A DNA stretch of 64,000 bases from Megaleporinus macrocephalus (lineage: Eukaryota; Chordata; Actinopteri; Characiformes; Anostomidae). The position numbers and the translations under genes were made by a program. The stretch spans positions 38,321,824 to 38,385,823 of the forward strand of contig CM038725.1 in assembly GCA_021613375.1 (NCBI GenBank), in the 5' to 3' direction. The notes under the pieces are model-generated. The model saw only the letters and a list, made by a program, of their open reading frames with translations. It made no database searches and had not been told where the DNA came from. Positions 12,681-24,461 of this stretch are shown piece after piece; within the stretch, counting starts at the first letter, position 1; each line of letters starts with the position of its first letter.

Positions 12681-12689
12681 GATTCACGA

Positions 12690-13314
12690 ATGTTTATTTT
12701 AGCACTTCTGAATATTAAATATTAACTATGTACATGTTAAACAAAGTTATTTGCCCACCACAGCTTCACAAACCACACACATTATTTCACCGTTAATGAC
12801 TGGGTAACAGGGTTAAACACAGAGATCATAGCCTTCCATATTTTATCTTAACAACAACATGAAAAAGAAAAAGTACATTGAAATGACAAAAAATGATCCC
12901 TATGGAAACAGAAATAACAGCCATCAATTAAGTGTATACATACATTTTAGAATAGATTTGAAAATAGAACCATGTACAGACAATATGATTCATCTTTTTT
13001 TGGGGGGCCCTCAGCTCATTGGATCTCTTGACAGCTGCCTGTTCATTAATACTAATTATAACTAAATGAGCTCTGGTTTCCTCAAGCAGTCCAAAGACAT
13101 GCTGTCAGGTGAACTGGAGCTGCTGACTGGCCTCCAGGTGTGAGGATGTGGGTGAATGTGTATGTCTGTGTGTCTGTACTGTTCCTGCCTTCACATAATT
13201 TGGCTATTATTAATATTATTAATGAATTTACATTTCATTTTATGCTCACATATTAAAACCAGCATTAAACAACAAACAGTGTATTTCCACTCTAAGAAAC
13301 AGTCATCAGGAGTT
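12690..13314 (-). other. 3' flank of relic (iii), paralogous to 2.96-3.64 kb
   Basis: Shares with 2960-3642 the opening 'acgaatgtttattttagcac' type segment, the 'gaaaaagaaaaagtacattg' segment and the 'gctgactggcctccaggtg' segment. Noncoding. Confidence 0.55.
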
Positions 13315-13510
13315 TTAAAATCTGGGCTGCAAATATCTTTCTTTGAGGCTTTTACTCTCAGAAAGAGTTAAGGCTACTCTCATTACTGCCCATTTGTGTC
13401 TCTTCATAGTCTTTAAATGCCTGAAACTCTTCCTGCGCTCTGAGTAGTGATATGGCTTTTCTCCTGTGTGAATGCGCTGGTGTTGTTGAAGATTACTCAG
13501 ATGACTTATA
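13315..13510 (-). pseudogene. C2H2 zinc-finger relic (iii)
   Basis: The minus strand encodes [20 protein letters not shown] then SERRKSFRHLKTMKRHK: the end of one finger, a linker, and the family C-terminal module. Both cysteines of the last finger are gone (Y and R), so it cannot bind zinc. The sequence upstream of the partial finger is unrelated. At about 13560 a Tc1-like transposase fragment begins. Confidence 0.8.
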
Positions 13511-13549
13511 TTGCTGAAGATCACACAGATAAGCCAGAAAGCTACTGAA

Positions 13550-13725
13550 ACTGTTTGTGGACACATGAGACCAAAATAGATCTTCTTGAGTTAAATGAGA
13601 AGAGTTATGTTGGGAGAAATGAAAACACTCTATGAACACAGTGGTGGTAGTATCATGGTTTTGGCCTGTTTTGCTGCATCTGAGCCTGAATGGTTTAATG
13701 AGACACTGAATTTTACATCAATTAG
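13550..13725 (-). mobile_element. Tc1-like transposase fragment, part 1
   Basis: Read on the plus strand it contains 'gagaccaaaatagatcttct' and HSGGSIMVLACFAASE (about 13640), close to the conserved GGSIMVWGCFAASG block of fish Tc1 transposases, with frameshifts. Coding orientation is plus despite the strand of the neighbouring relic; the strand entry reflects the disrupted relic it interrupts. Ends are not defined. Confidence 0.6.
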
Positions 13726-13806
13726 AACATCAGATCTTATGTTCAGAACTTAGATGTGTCTCCAGCTGTTTGTCTCCGAGGGAATGAAGAACACTGAGTG
13801 TTAGGT
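13724..13806 (-). repeat. Cassette intron fragment wedged inside Tc1 sequence
   Basis: The segment 'agaacatcagatcttatgtt' to 'gaagaacactgagtgtta' matches the first part of intron 1 in cassettes P1-P5, but is cut off just before the exon and its splice donor. Tc1-like sequence lies on both sides. Confidence 0.65.
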
Positions 13807-13814
13807 TGGGCCAG

Positions 13815-13870
13815 GGTGAAACAAAGAGCTCTGTATTATACCAGCAAATTCTAAAGAAATGACTATAGCC
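13815..13870 (+). mobile_element. Tc1-like transposase fragment, part 2
   Basis: 'ctgtattataccagcaaatt' followed by 'ctaaagaaatgactat' matches the stretch that follows the GGSIM block in fish Tc1 elements (LYQQILKEM-like). It appears to be the continuation of the fragment at 13550-13725. Confidence 0.5.
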
Positions 13871-13899
13871 ACACATCACTTTTGGTATTTAAAGACCAT

Positions 13900-14285
13900 G
13901 TGCCCTTCAGACAGCCAGTGGAAGTTCATTTCACCATCTGATTGCCAGGACAGAGAAGAATCTTGTCATTCGTCTTCCATGCATCTTGTAGGATGACAGA
14001 TCAAACTGAGCTGTATTTGTAGCTTGACAGGCTCGAGGTACAGATTGACTTTTGACCATTGGCATAAAGTAGTAAGGGGCTGGTCTATTCTTGGCTTTGT
14101 AGGCATTAGAGTTTTGAATCAGTTGCAGGAAGCTCCAGGAAGCCAGTGTAGGGAGTGCAGCGGAGGACTGACATGGGTGAAGATTAAAGACCAGCCGTGG
14201 TGCTGCATTCTGGACCAGTTGCAAGGGGACTGATGGTCTGCAGAGAAAGACCAACCAAAAGCGAGTTACAGTAGTCAAGCCCTGA
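13900..14285 (-). mobile_element. L2-like LINE 3' fragment
   Basis: The minus-strand frame reads LQLVQNAAPRLVFNLHPCQS, ASWSFLQLIQNSNAYKAKNR, then VPRACQATNTAQFDLSSYKM and RFFSVLAIRW. These are the ordered C-terminal blocks of L2/CR1-type ORF2 in fish (compare the copy at 10.1 kb). It is 5'-truncated and carries substitutions. Confidence 0.75.
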
Positions 14286-14289
14286 AATT

Positions 14290-14930
14290 AATAAAAATAG
14301 TCAAGCCTACTGATATTATTTAGAAAGGCAGACATCACACCGATCAACATTCACACAGATCAAGAACCTACTGATTTTAGTCATAAAGGGTAAAATGTCT
14401 TATTCTCAGCATTTGAGATGTGTGCTATGTTCTATTGTGAATACATTATGGGTTTATGATTTTTGCAAATCAGTGCATTTACGTTTTACACAGTGTCCCA
14501 AGCCGTTTGGAACTGGGCTTGTATCATCTAAAGTTGTTTACTGTTTTAATTTAGGAGCACAAAGAGTGAGGCAGGTGTGCTTTGTGAGATAGATCTTTAT
14601 CCAGATGTACCAGCATTGAGATAGGATGGGATTGTTTAAATTCACTCCCACTTTTCATAAAGACTCAGTCAGAGACTTTTTGTAAATCATATATACAAGA
14701 ATTAATATCATCGACTTGTCACTAATGAACCCAGTAGAGCTACCTGACCACCTCTGGACCTCTGAGTAGTGTTAATACAACATCCTATATCACCAGAGAA
14801 GAGTTTTCGCCTGTAGTCATATAACCGTTAAAGTTTGAATTCTTGTAATAAGATAAGATAGATCTCTGTTTCATCATATTACATATTTTCTAAAAGCTGT
14901 TTAATAACCACTAAACAGGTTCCTGTTCAA
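14290..14930. other. Spacer between divergent cassettes P2 and P3
   Basis: No coding exon or named repeat is recognised. The segment 'aacattcacacagatca' at 14347 recurs at 15667, suggesting a small local duplication. Confidence 0.4.
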
Positions 14931-14944
14931 TCCCACCAATTTTC

Positions 14945-15209
14945 AGCCTTGCTGTAACCCAATCACAGCGCAGGGGGCGGGGCTCGGCTGAATACGGGTG
15001 GGGTTTAAAATAACGTCCGTTTCGCACGTTTCCGTGATCGGGGTGTTCCAGCATTATGCCAGGTGGTGGCGCTAATTGTACAACTATAGCTTTCTCCAGC
15101 TGTACTGAAGTGTAGAAGCAGAATATCGTGAGGTGGTCAGCGGTCCAGCACACCTCCGCGCTCGGACAGTGTTATTGGAGGAACAGAAAGCAGAGCTGAA
15201 CTATTGAAG
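14945..15209 (+). promoter_or_regulatory. Zinc-finger cassette, copy P3
   Basis: On the plus strand: CCAATCA (14959-14965), GC box GGGGCGGGGC (14974-14983), the shared 'ggctgaatacgggtgg' segment, then the first exon. It contains 'ctccgcgctcggacagtgtt' and 'cagagctgaactattgaag', with donor GTAGGAAGCT from 15210. It is the most complete of the five cassettes. No conserved ATG frame is seen, so the exon is probably untranslated. It points to the finger exon at 16971-17960. Confidence 0.7.
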
Positions 15210-16866
15210 GTAGGAAGCTGTCCTACACTTTAACACTCATTGTTCTTCATTCACTCTGAGACAAACAGCTGGAGACACATCTGAGTTCTGAACATAAGAT
15301 CTGATGTTCTTTAAAATAGATCAGACACACAAAAGCAGCTTCATTCAGACCAGAGCTGAGTAATGGGAGCTGCTGCTGCTGGGCGGACCACGGTCTTCTG
15401 CGTTATGACGCGAAAACACGGCACGCAAACGAGCAGCTCGAGCAGTTAGACTGATGTTGGATAATCAGAAGAAATTCTCTTCTCTGATTCCTCATAAAGC
15501 CTCCTGACACCTCTCCCAGTGCACTGTCTGAGTGGAGCTGAAACAGAGAACACACTGCAGTCATTCTATGTGATCAAAGTGGCCGGACGTGTGCGCTCAA
15601 AACTGCAGCAGGCGGTGTAGAGGGTAAGGGACCGTCTACAAACGGCGGCTGCTGTTTAAAAACGTACAACATTCACACAGATCAGTAGCCTACTGTGCTG
15701 CTACTGTTTGAAAACATACAAAGTCACCACCGATCAGGAGCCTACTGGTGTTGTTTATAAAGGCTTATGGACTGTCAATAAAGTGCAGCTGTTGTTTAAA
15801 AGTGGTGGGACCATCTGTAAAGTGGAAATGAACCCAGGGAAGGCAGTGTCAATAAACCCACAGCAATAGTAAGATGTTAGGCCAAGAAAGTTGCACAGCT
15901 CACTGACACTGCATGGTTTTCTCCCACTGAAACACAGGCCTATGGGAAAGAGTGCCATTTCCAATTGAAACAGGAGGCTGTGCATGTGTTTGCTGCCCTA
16001 TGTGCAAGGTGCAGGTACTGGCTTTCCCGTGCTTTGGCAGCGAGGTCATTGTAGAGATGGCATCTGTGCCATTTTCTCACAGGTAAAGAGGATAATGAGA
16101 GGGTCACTGCATATTACACCTGGTGGTTATGCAAGCAAGAGTACAACTGCTGCATAACATAAAGAGAATTTCTGGCTTTTACCTAGTTACCCGCGTCTCA
16201 CTCAGGCTGAAGATGCTGAGCTCTACTGGGCGCTTATTTGACTCTAGGCAGGTGGACACCAGAATGGACAACATTGCAGGTTGGGGACAACTTTTGGCTA
16301 TGCAAATGGTTGTTCTATCACCTGTGGTGCTGTTAAGCACGTCTGGGTGCTCACTCGTGGGGAACTTAGGGGTGGGTATGGACTAGGTCCTTAGATGGCT
16401 CAGAACAATGTTACTAACTGGATTACCCCCTGAACATTGACCTCCTGTGTACCTATATATGGCCAAGAGAGAGAGCCACTGCAGCTGTCATGAATTTTGT
16501 TGCAATACATCTGGTGTCCTTATGAAGAAAAAAGCCATGGTAGTCATCCTGGTCCCCTTTCTTACCATCAGAAGTACTGGCAACACATATTTAGAATGCA
16601 CAGATTCAATGTATTTTCTAATATGCTTGTAGTGAGATCACAATTAAGGTTACCTTCTGATAACCTTTCAGTGTAGATGATGATTGTTCAGGCATGGAGA
16701 AATCTCAATACAATTTCTGTGGTCTTTATGTCTATTTGAGGAGTGGGAACAATTACATGATTGGCTTTTCCACAATAGGGTTAAAAAGTTTTGGTCAAAT
16801 GATGTAGATTCAACTGCTTTTGTTGCTTTACACGTTGAGCTTATACTTTCTGTTTTCTTCTTTCAG
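15210..16866 (+). other. Presumed intron 1 of the 17-kb zinc-finger gene
   Basis: Begins with the donor and the duplicated intron segment (to about 15370). It continues through unrecognised CpG-bearing sequence (15390-15660) and a Ty3/Gypsy relic, and ends with the acceptor CTTTCAG at 16860-16866. Confidence 0.55.
15755..15985 (-). mobile_element. Ty3/Gypsy-like reverse transcriptase relic
   Basis: The minus-strand frame contains SVSELCNFLGLTSYYCCGFI, resembling the SVSELRSFLGLASYYRRFI block at the end of Gypsy reverse transcriptase. Surrounding residues do not continue the domain, and no LTR was identified. It is a small fossil. Confidence 0.55.
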
Positions 16867-16920
16867 AAAGAGAGGGTTTCCTGTTTAAGGTCTTCACCTG
16901 TACATCCCTACCCAGCTGAG

Positions 16921-16950
16921 ATGTCAGGACAGTCCACCAAGAGATACTGA
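16921..16950 (+). promoter_or_regulatory. Ten-codon upstream ORF, relic of the ancestral start
   Basis: ATG at 16921 opens MSGQSTKRY then TGA. It corresponds to MPRHPTKSD at the start of the 39-kb paralogue and MLPSTKRH in the 30-kb relic, where the frame continues. Here a small deletion puts it out of frame, so the downstream ATG at 16971 must be used, with this as an upstream ORF in the same exon. Confidence 0.5.
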
Positions 16951-16955
16951 AATAG

Positions 16956-17960
<1,005 letters not shown>

Positions 17961-18750
17961 GTGTAACCGTACACATTCAAGGAGTAAAAGCTTGGTGATA
18001 TTTCGGACTACTGTTTTAAATATTATGAGCATAAAAATACACGTAATTCAGTTAATTATGTAGTAATATAGTTAAAAACACTTAAACCTCCATATTCAAT
18101 AAGTTGTTCACTTCTGATTGTGTTGTATATGTTTGGACAAACATTGAACAGTATGCTCTTGCCCTTGTTTCACTCCTTAATTTACATGTGAACTAGTTCA
18201 TGTTAGTACTGCTACCAAGAAGATATGACCATGAAAGCTACAATACTGTTTTTGCTAACATTCCATTATCTTAGTGACGTACTGGTGACCTTTCCTCAGT
18301 CTACACACGTAAAAAGGCCAGGCTACAACTCATCCATGGACATGCCGTTGGTTTTTAAGGACATTGAGGATTGTTGATGTGATGCTTAAAGACTGACTGT
18401 TCCTTGAGAAGGACACTGTGACATAAAATAAGCAAACATGTAGACCCATCTCAGGTCAACCCTACCAGACACAGCGGCCTATGGTACAGGAACATTTGCT
18501 ACCAGGTGTCTCCATAATTGTAGAACTGAATGAACGGTGACCAATAGGGACGTTGGTTTATAGTAACACTGGCTGATGTCATTGGGATACATGGCACTTA
18601 CACTAAATCTCACCAGTGACACTGTGCTATTTTTTTTCCTGAACAGGACCAATTATAATAGTTTTGATTTGTACTGAAAAATCCATGTTTCTATGTACGC
18701 TTCTGTAGATTATCTCTATTACATGTAGTTTGCATAAAACTATAACTGCT
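17961..18750 (+). other. 3' flank of the 17-kb zinc-finger gene
   Basis: Noncoding. Parts match the 3' flanks of the other members: 'gaagatatgacca' and 'tccttgagaaggacactgtg' (18400) against 'tctttgagaaggacactatg' at 35557, and 'cttagtgacgtactggtgac' (18271) against the minus strand at 38233-38210. This supports duplication of the 3' flank with the gene. Confidence 0.5.
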
Positions 18751-18753
18751 TTG

Positions 18754-18793
18754 ACACCAAGTCTGTCTTAGATGGGGAAGACAGACTTGGTGT
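18754..18793. other. Perfect 16-bp hairpin beside the Tc1 element
   Basis: ACACCAAGTCTGTCTT at 18754-18769 and its exact reverse complement at 18778-18793 are separated by the 8-base loop AGATGGGG. Pairing continues outward for about four more positions with G-U pairs. It lies 15 bases outside the Tc1 left end and is not part of that element's inverted repeat. Confidence 0.75.
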
Positions 18794-18809
18794 TAGGTTG
18801 TCTCTCTTA

Positions 18810-20184
18810 CAAACGCAGACAAAATTGTTGGTACTCTTCTGTTAAAAAGGGAAAAACCCACAACGGTCACTAAAATTACTAGAAAATGACTAAAATAATA
18901 ATAAACACACATTCACTGAAAATGAACATTGCTCGGACATTGCTTTTTAATTATCGGTTGACAGAATAATTTTAAAATACAAACTAATGAAACTGGCCTG
19001 GACAAAAAATATGGTATCCTTACCTTAGTGTTTCATTGCACAACCTTTTAGGGCTTTTCACTGCAACCGAGCGATTTCTGTAACTCAGTGAGATGTCTGC
19101 ACCTGACCACAGGTGTCTTGCCTCCACTCTTCCGTGAGCAAACTGCTCCAGCTGTCTCAGGTTTGATGGATGCTTATCCAGACTGCACGTTTCAGCTCCT
19201 TCCACAGATTCATTAGGATTTAGATCAAGGCTCTTCGGAAGAGTCCAATGCTTTGCTCTTAGCCATTGTTGGATGTTTTTAACTGTGTGTTTTGGGTCAT
19301 TATCTTGTTGTATCTGTGAGCTACTGTAACCAAAACCAAATTCCTTGTATGTGTAAGCATACTTGGCAAATAAAGTCCGATTCTGAAGGACCCATGACCT
19401 GTGACTAAGACAGAGCTTTCTGACACTGGGTAGCACATTTCACTCCAGAATGCCTTGATAAGTGTCAAGATTTCTTGAGAAGCTTTGTGGCTCGTCGATA
19501 TGTATTTTGTCAGATTCCAGTCTTGCTTACGTATGATTAGCTTTCAACAGTGGTTTCCTCCTCTGTCGTCTTCCATTAAGTCCACTTTGGCTAAAACAGC
19601 GACAGATGGTGTGATATGACACTGGCGCACCTTAACGTAGGTGTTCACCTCTAATCTCTTTGGAAGTTGTTCTTGGCTCTTTGGTTACCTTTCGTATTAT
19701 CCGTCTTTTTCATCTGTCATTAATTTTCCTCTTGCGATCACATCCAGGGAGGTCGACTAAAGTCCCATAGACCTTAAACTACTGAACAATATGTGTAGTA
19801 ACAGGAAGATCCAGCTGCTTGGAGAGTCTTACAGCCTTTACCGTCAACATGTTTGTGTATAATTTTCTCTCTAATCTCCTGAGACGACTCTCTCCTTAGC
19901 TTTCGGTACTTTATGTTCACTGTGGTACACACTTGATACCAAACAGCACAGTGCCTACATTTTACCCTTAAAATAGACAAACTGACTGATGCAAATTACA
20001 GGACACGCCCGAGTTCAACGCGTCCCTGCGGTCAAATTATTAAAATCTGTTCTAGAGGTACCATCATTTTTGTCCAGGCCAGTTTTATTAGTTTTCAGTA
20101 AATTTCAGTAAAGTTTATTATTATTATTTTAGTGTGGGTTTCCCTTATTTATCAAAAGAATACCAACAATTTTGTCCATGTGGG
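18810..20184 (-). mobile_element. Tc1-like DNA transposon, 1.37 kb, inactive
   Basis: The element is flanked by TA on both sides (18808-18809 and 20185-20186). The terminal inverted repeats share ACAAAATTGTTGGTA and a GGGAAA-CCCACA block. The minus strand carries a broken transposase. The N-terminal helix-turn-helix part is near 19980-19774 (ESSQEIREKIIHKHVDGKGC). The catalytic core near 19320-19200 reads QQDNDPKHTVKNIQQWL, then a damaged DLNPNES where active copies have DLNPIE. Frameshifts separate the parts and there is no continuous frame. Confidence 0.85.
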
Positions 20185-20186
20185 TA

Positions 20187-21640
20187 GTTTTAACTTGTTG
20201 ATTGTTGATTTCTTGCTTTAAGCTTTTGTTGACTTGGGGCTTGTGAACATGTTAACCTATTGTTATTCTTTATTTTTTCATTGTTTGTTTTTAAAGTCAT
20301 GTAGCATGATATCCTATTAAATTTCATGATCGTTCTTAATTTACAATGGGGTATTTTTGTATATTACATCACAGAGAATAGTAGTAGCTGTTTTTTCGTA
20401 CATTCATACGTTCAAATTGTTTATCGTCACTGCAATGCAGTGTTACATGACTAAATATAAGCTTTAATGTGCATTGCTTCTGAGCTCTCTTTGGCAAAAA
20501 ACTGCCTGGCAGTACAGCCATTTGAAGGATTCTGCCATGCTATATAACGTTATGCATGCAGGCTTCTTGAATTTCATAATCTTTTCTTTTTCACAACCAC
20601 CTTTTGTGGCTGAGTATCTCATACATACAAGGAATCTGTCATAGTAAGTGATAACACTCCTTTAAGTTGTCTTCTTTTCCAGGGACACGCATGTGTTTTT
20701 CAAAAGACCATGCAAAACCACATGCTGCACACACTACAAAGCCATGATTCGGAACAGGGTATGGGTACAGGACTGGCCTGGCTCCACTAGAAAGTTTGTG
20801 GAGAATTTTGAAACGGAAAATGTTAAAATGACCACCCCATACTGTTGCACATCGTAAGGCAACATTACAAAGTTTTAAATACTTTGCTGCCCAACATTTT
20901 TGTGCTGCAGGCCTGAAATGTTTATTATTAAATGAAATAAAGTTTACCAGACAAAACATGAAAAATCTCAATTTTACACTGTCTGCAATCTACTAAAAGT
21001 TAAAAGTAAATGGAAGAAACACTGGTTTTATATATGCATTTTCCACACTGTCAACCTTTTTCTGATTTGAGGTTGTATTTATAATTTAGTTTCTCCGTGC
21101 CCCTTTGTTTAAGTACTAAGTTTAAGTACCTACTGTGTTTTGGGCTACTCTGTTCATTATGCTTCACCAAAAAAATAATGGCACTGCATCAACTGCTTTT
21201 TATTTTAAAGAGGATATATGATCTAATTTTGACCACTGGCTATTTTTTTGTCAACAAAATCATACAGAGTACCATAGCTGTACTGAGCGATAGCTAAAAA
21301 AAAATACAAAAAACAATGTAGCGCTTAATAAAAAACGAAATGGTAAAATATATCACCTACATAAAATAAACAAAAAACAAAGAAATATCACGTAAATATG
21401 CGTATCTATAAACCAACTGAATGAATGACTAAGGGCAGAGGTCGGCAACATGAGGCTCTGTTTTACTGCGGTTGTATTTACTCGCCGTGCTTTTTTTATG
21501 TCTGGGCTATTCATGGAGCTCCTGCTCCAGTGAAGTGAGAACCTTTCTGTCCTAAACTGGAAACTCTGTCTGCCCGATATCAGTCTTGGTCTTTTTGATA
21601 TTTTGTATATTTTACCAACTTGTTTATTCGTTTGAATGTA
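20187..21640. other. Unrecognised sequence
   Basis: A+T-rich with no repeat family recognised. A minus-strand open frame at 20639-20971 (110 codons, including CAACGFAWSFEKHM) has no recognisable domain and no supporting splice or start context, so it is not called a gene. Confidence 0.4.
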
Positions 21641-21651
21641 AAGCTACTTAC

Positions 21652-22137
21652 GTGCATCTGCTTCACTTTGCATTTGTCTCCTTAGTGGGGTATTTACTAC
21701 CGGTGTTGTCCGGAATTGTGGTGGTGGTGGTGGAATTGGGGATGGTGTTGTGGTACCTATAGAAAGGAACCACAGATTCTGTTAATACTGCAGTATAGTT
21801 ATTAAGCCAGAATTTAAATTGTTCTACTTCACACTTCACACTTCACATTTAAAACCTTATTTCAATTTGAACATTAATTCTGGAGAGAGAAAATGTAAAA
21901 CCAGAACAATGCACCTAGAGCTCTTTCTGGCACATTGGGTGGTGATGTCACAGCACCTGTTGTTTGACTAGTAGCTGGAGGATAACAGCAGTACATTTAT
22001 TTCAAGATAAACACTGATGTATCAATACAGGATTACAATTTGTAAAAAAAAAATAGAAAAATTAAATACTTACCATTGGCAGTAAGAATCAAAATCATCA
22101 CTTCATCCCACCTCATCTTCACTCTCAGACTGAACAT
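21652..22137 (-). CDS. Candidate partial gene: three small phase-1 exons, mucin-like
   Basis: This is a splice-based proposal on the minus strand. Exon A at 22137-22074 starts MFSLRVKMRWDEVMILILTA, a possible short signal sequence, and ends at donor GTAAGTATTT. Exon B at 21974-21915 (60 nt) follows acceptor TTATCCTCCAG and reads ATSQTTGAVTSPPNVPERAL, donor GTGCATTG. Exon C at 21756-21652 (105 nt) follows acceptor TTTCTATAG and reads TTTPSPIPPPPPQFRTTPVV then NTPLRRQMQSEADA, donor GTAAGTAGCT. All three junctions are phase 1 and in frame, and the encoded peptide is Thr/Ser/Pro-rich like the stalk of a surface mucin. No transmembrane exon was found to the left, and the signal sequence is weak. 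It could be a chance chain or a gene relic. Family unknown. Confidence 0.3.
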
Positions 22138-22139
22138 AT

Positions 22140-24425
22140 TTTCTATTGAAACCCCTACTGAACTGTTTTTCAGATTAATGTAGATGTGATGTATTTACCA
22201 AGAGCTGCAGGAAACAAGGTTGGGCATATCGTCCATATTGTCTTTTTAGTCCTAATTATCAATTGGTGGAAAATTACTTTCCCTTTCTTCTTTTATTTTG
22301 TGGCATGGTGTTATCTTCACTTTCTATTTGCAGATCACTTTGCCCTTCCAGACATGTTTTACAATATATATGAAATACCGCACTTTTATTAATAAGGACT
22401 GTGCTATGGCCAAAACTGAAAAACACATTTTCATTGTCTCAGCCAATCACAATCTGTGGGCAGAACTAAACATGTTATAGCATGGAATTAAATATTCATT
22501 ATTATTCAATTGCAAACAATATGATTAATTAAATCACTGTATGAAAACTGAGATCAATGAGCTGTGGCATGAACAACTTCATGAGAATGCTACGAATAGA
22601 GAACAGACAGTCTGACATTTTGACACTTTTTGTTCATCTCATAATGTGTGTTTGGAATTTCTTGCTTTTTCATTGTCCTTTCCATTTTCTAAGGGGGCCA
22701 GCTACACATTCCATTAGAAACCCAAACAGCTGGGACGTCTGCAGCTTTCTTCCACAGCAAATTCCACAATGTGAAACATCCTGTAGTGGAGAAAATGTAA
22801 TTATTACTGTATTATATGGTGGCATTAGGATCTGAGTGTAATATAGCAGAAAGAATATAAAACAAGGTCTCTAGAGAAACAATGTTAACTAGAATGTGAG
22901 CACTTTTGCAGTTGTTCTAGTTATTCATGAGAAACCAATGTTTTAAGAGAGCTGCTTACATTGTAATGCGACAGTTACTGCCTGTTCTTCTCCCTGCAAC
23001 AGGTTCAGCAGGGCAGTCCACATGAGTGTGACACACACACACACCCATATACACAGTTGGTGTTTGCATTGCACTTCGAAAAATGGGATCAGTGCTGCAA
23101 ACAACTCTGAACAAGTTCTTACAATAGAGCTTACAACGTCGCTCCAGAAACAAGTTTCATACTGGCCAATAAAATACTTCCTTGGTGTTACAAACAGCTT
23201 CTTTTTCTTAACTTACAGTCAATACACAGAGCTGCAAAATAGGAATAATCTGGGATGCTAATGTTCAAAAACTACAGCATTCCCTAAGCATTTACTTTTT
23301 AAATACAAAAAGGAAAAAAATTATTTAAAAAGATTTCTGACATGTTTTATAAAGTATATGAAGGAGACAGATTTGGCCAAGAGAAAAATAAAGATTAAAA
23401 TGTCCTCTCGTTAAAAGATTTCATGAATATGTATGTTAACAGAGTTAACAAAAACAATGAAGGTCAAATTGAGGTTTAACTAGAAAGGCAACTAAAAATC
23501 CCTGTTCAACCACAGAAGTCCTTCAGGAAGACTTGGCAAACTCTGGAGTGATGGAGCGTTGTTTTACTGTGTGGTGGACAAATATTACTTAATAATGTCA
23601 TTTTTTCCAGAATCCTAACAACAAAACACATTTAAAATCTGAACAACCTGATGCATTCTGGGAACTAGTCTTGCTTACTTACCTACATAACTAGAATCCT
23701 TAAAAGGGGTGAAAATCAAACAGGAATTTTAAAAATGCTCTAGACATGCTTTAGAACCCGTAACACCTGCCAAGCACTGAACATGCAGGGTGCCCAAACT
23801 TTTGTTTCAGCACTTTTTCTTGTAAAATGTTGTCAAACAAGTGACAGGCTCAGATTGCAATCAGAAAGCAGAAGGATCCCCAACTAAGTGGAAGTCAATG
23901 GATAATCGAAGTAGTGCGTTTTTGTTTTAAATTCATTGTAAACCACGACTACTATGCCCTCAACATCAAGAATGTATTTTTTTCTCTGAAAAAGGGTTAC
24001 CTGATAAAGGTATGGTTGGTAACACCAGTAAATAGGTAGCATGATCAAGTGGGATACATTTAAACTAGCAAACATTATATATAAATGATAGCTTTTTTTG
24101 CATGAAAACATACCCAAGTCAAATGGGCAAACATAGACAACAGAAGTCACAGGATGTTTTCGTTACCTCTGTGGACTGAAGGCTCCAAATTGGTGACTGT
24201 GAGAAGGAAAAATTGATAAAAACAATCAAATGTCAGAACTGCCAACAAGGTCAGCAACTCTCATAATTTGTTATACCTGTAAAAGTAACCATAGGTAGTC
24301 AAAAGCTAGCACCATCAAGTTGTACAAGTTATTGATGCTGAACTGAGATATACAATGTGTCTATATAATGATAACATGAAAACTGGCAAAGGATTTTGTT
24401 TTAAATGTGACACTGATAAGAGTCA
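22140..24425. other. Unrecognised A+T-rich sequence
   Basis: No repeat or gene is recognised. One isolated exon-like segment on the minus strand (24196-24167, 30 nt) has a strong acceptor TTTTTCCTTCTCACAG and donor GTAACG, and would read VTNLEPSVHR in phase 1. It is not joined to anything with confidence. A short (CA)n run lies at 23032-23045. Confidence 0.35.
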
Positions 24426-24460
24426 GTATACTACAAATGATGCCAGCATTTGTAGTATAC
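24426..24460. other. Perfect 14-bp hairpin at the edge of a minisatellite
   Basis: GTATACTACAAATG (24426-24439), loop ATGCCAG, then the exact reverse complement CATTTGTAGTATAC (24447-24460). The 43-45-bp tandem array starts just to the right. Confidence 0.75.
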
Positions 24461-24461
24461 T

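Noticed and set aside
20639..20971. 110-codon minus-strand frame with a CxxC and an FxxHM
   Set aside because: The finger pattern is incomplete, no domain is recognised and there is no start or splice context.
22690..22796. Minus-strand exon-like segment after acceptor CTCCACTACAG reading DVSHCGICCGRKLQ
   Set aside because: The cysteine pattern briefly suggested a small Cys-rich peptide, but there is no partner exon, no signal sequence and no family match.
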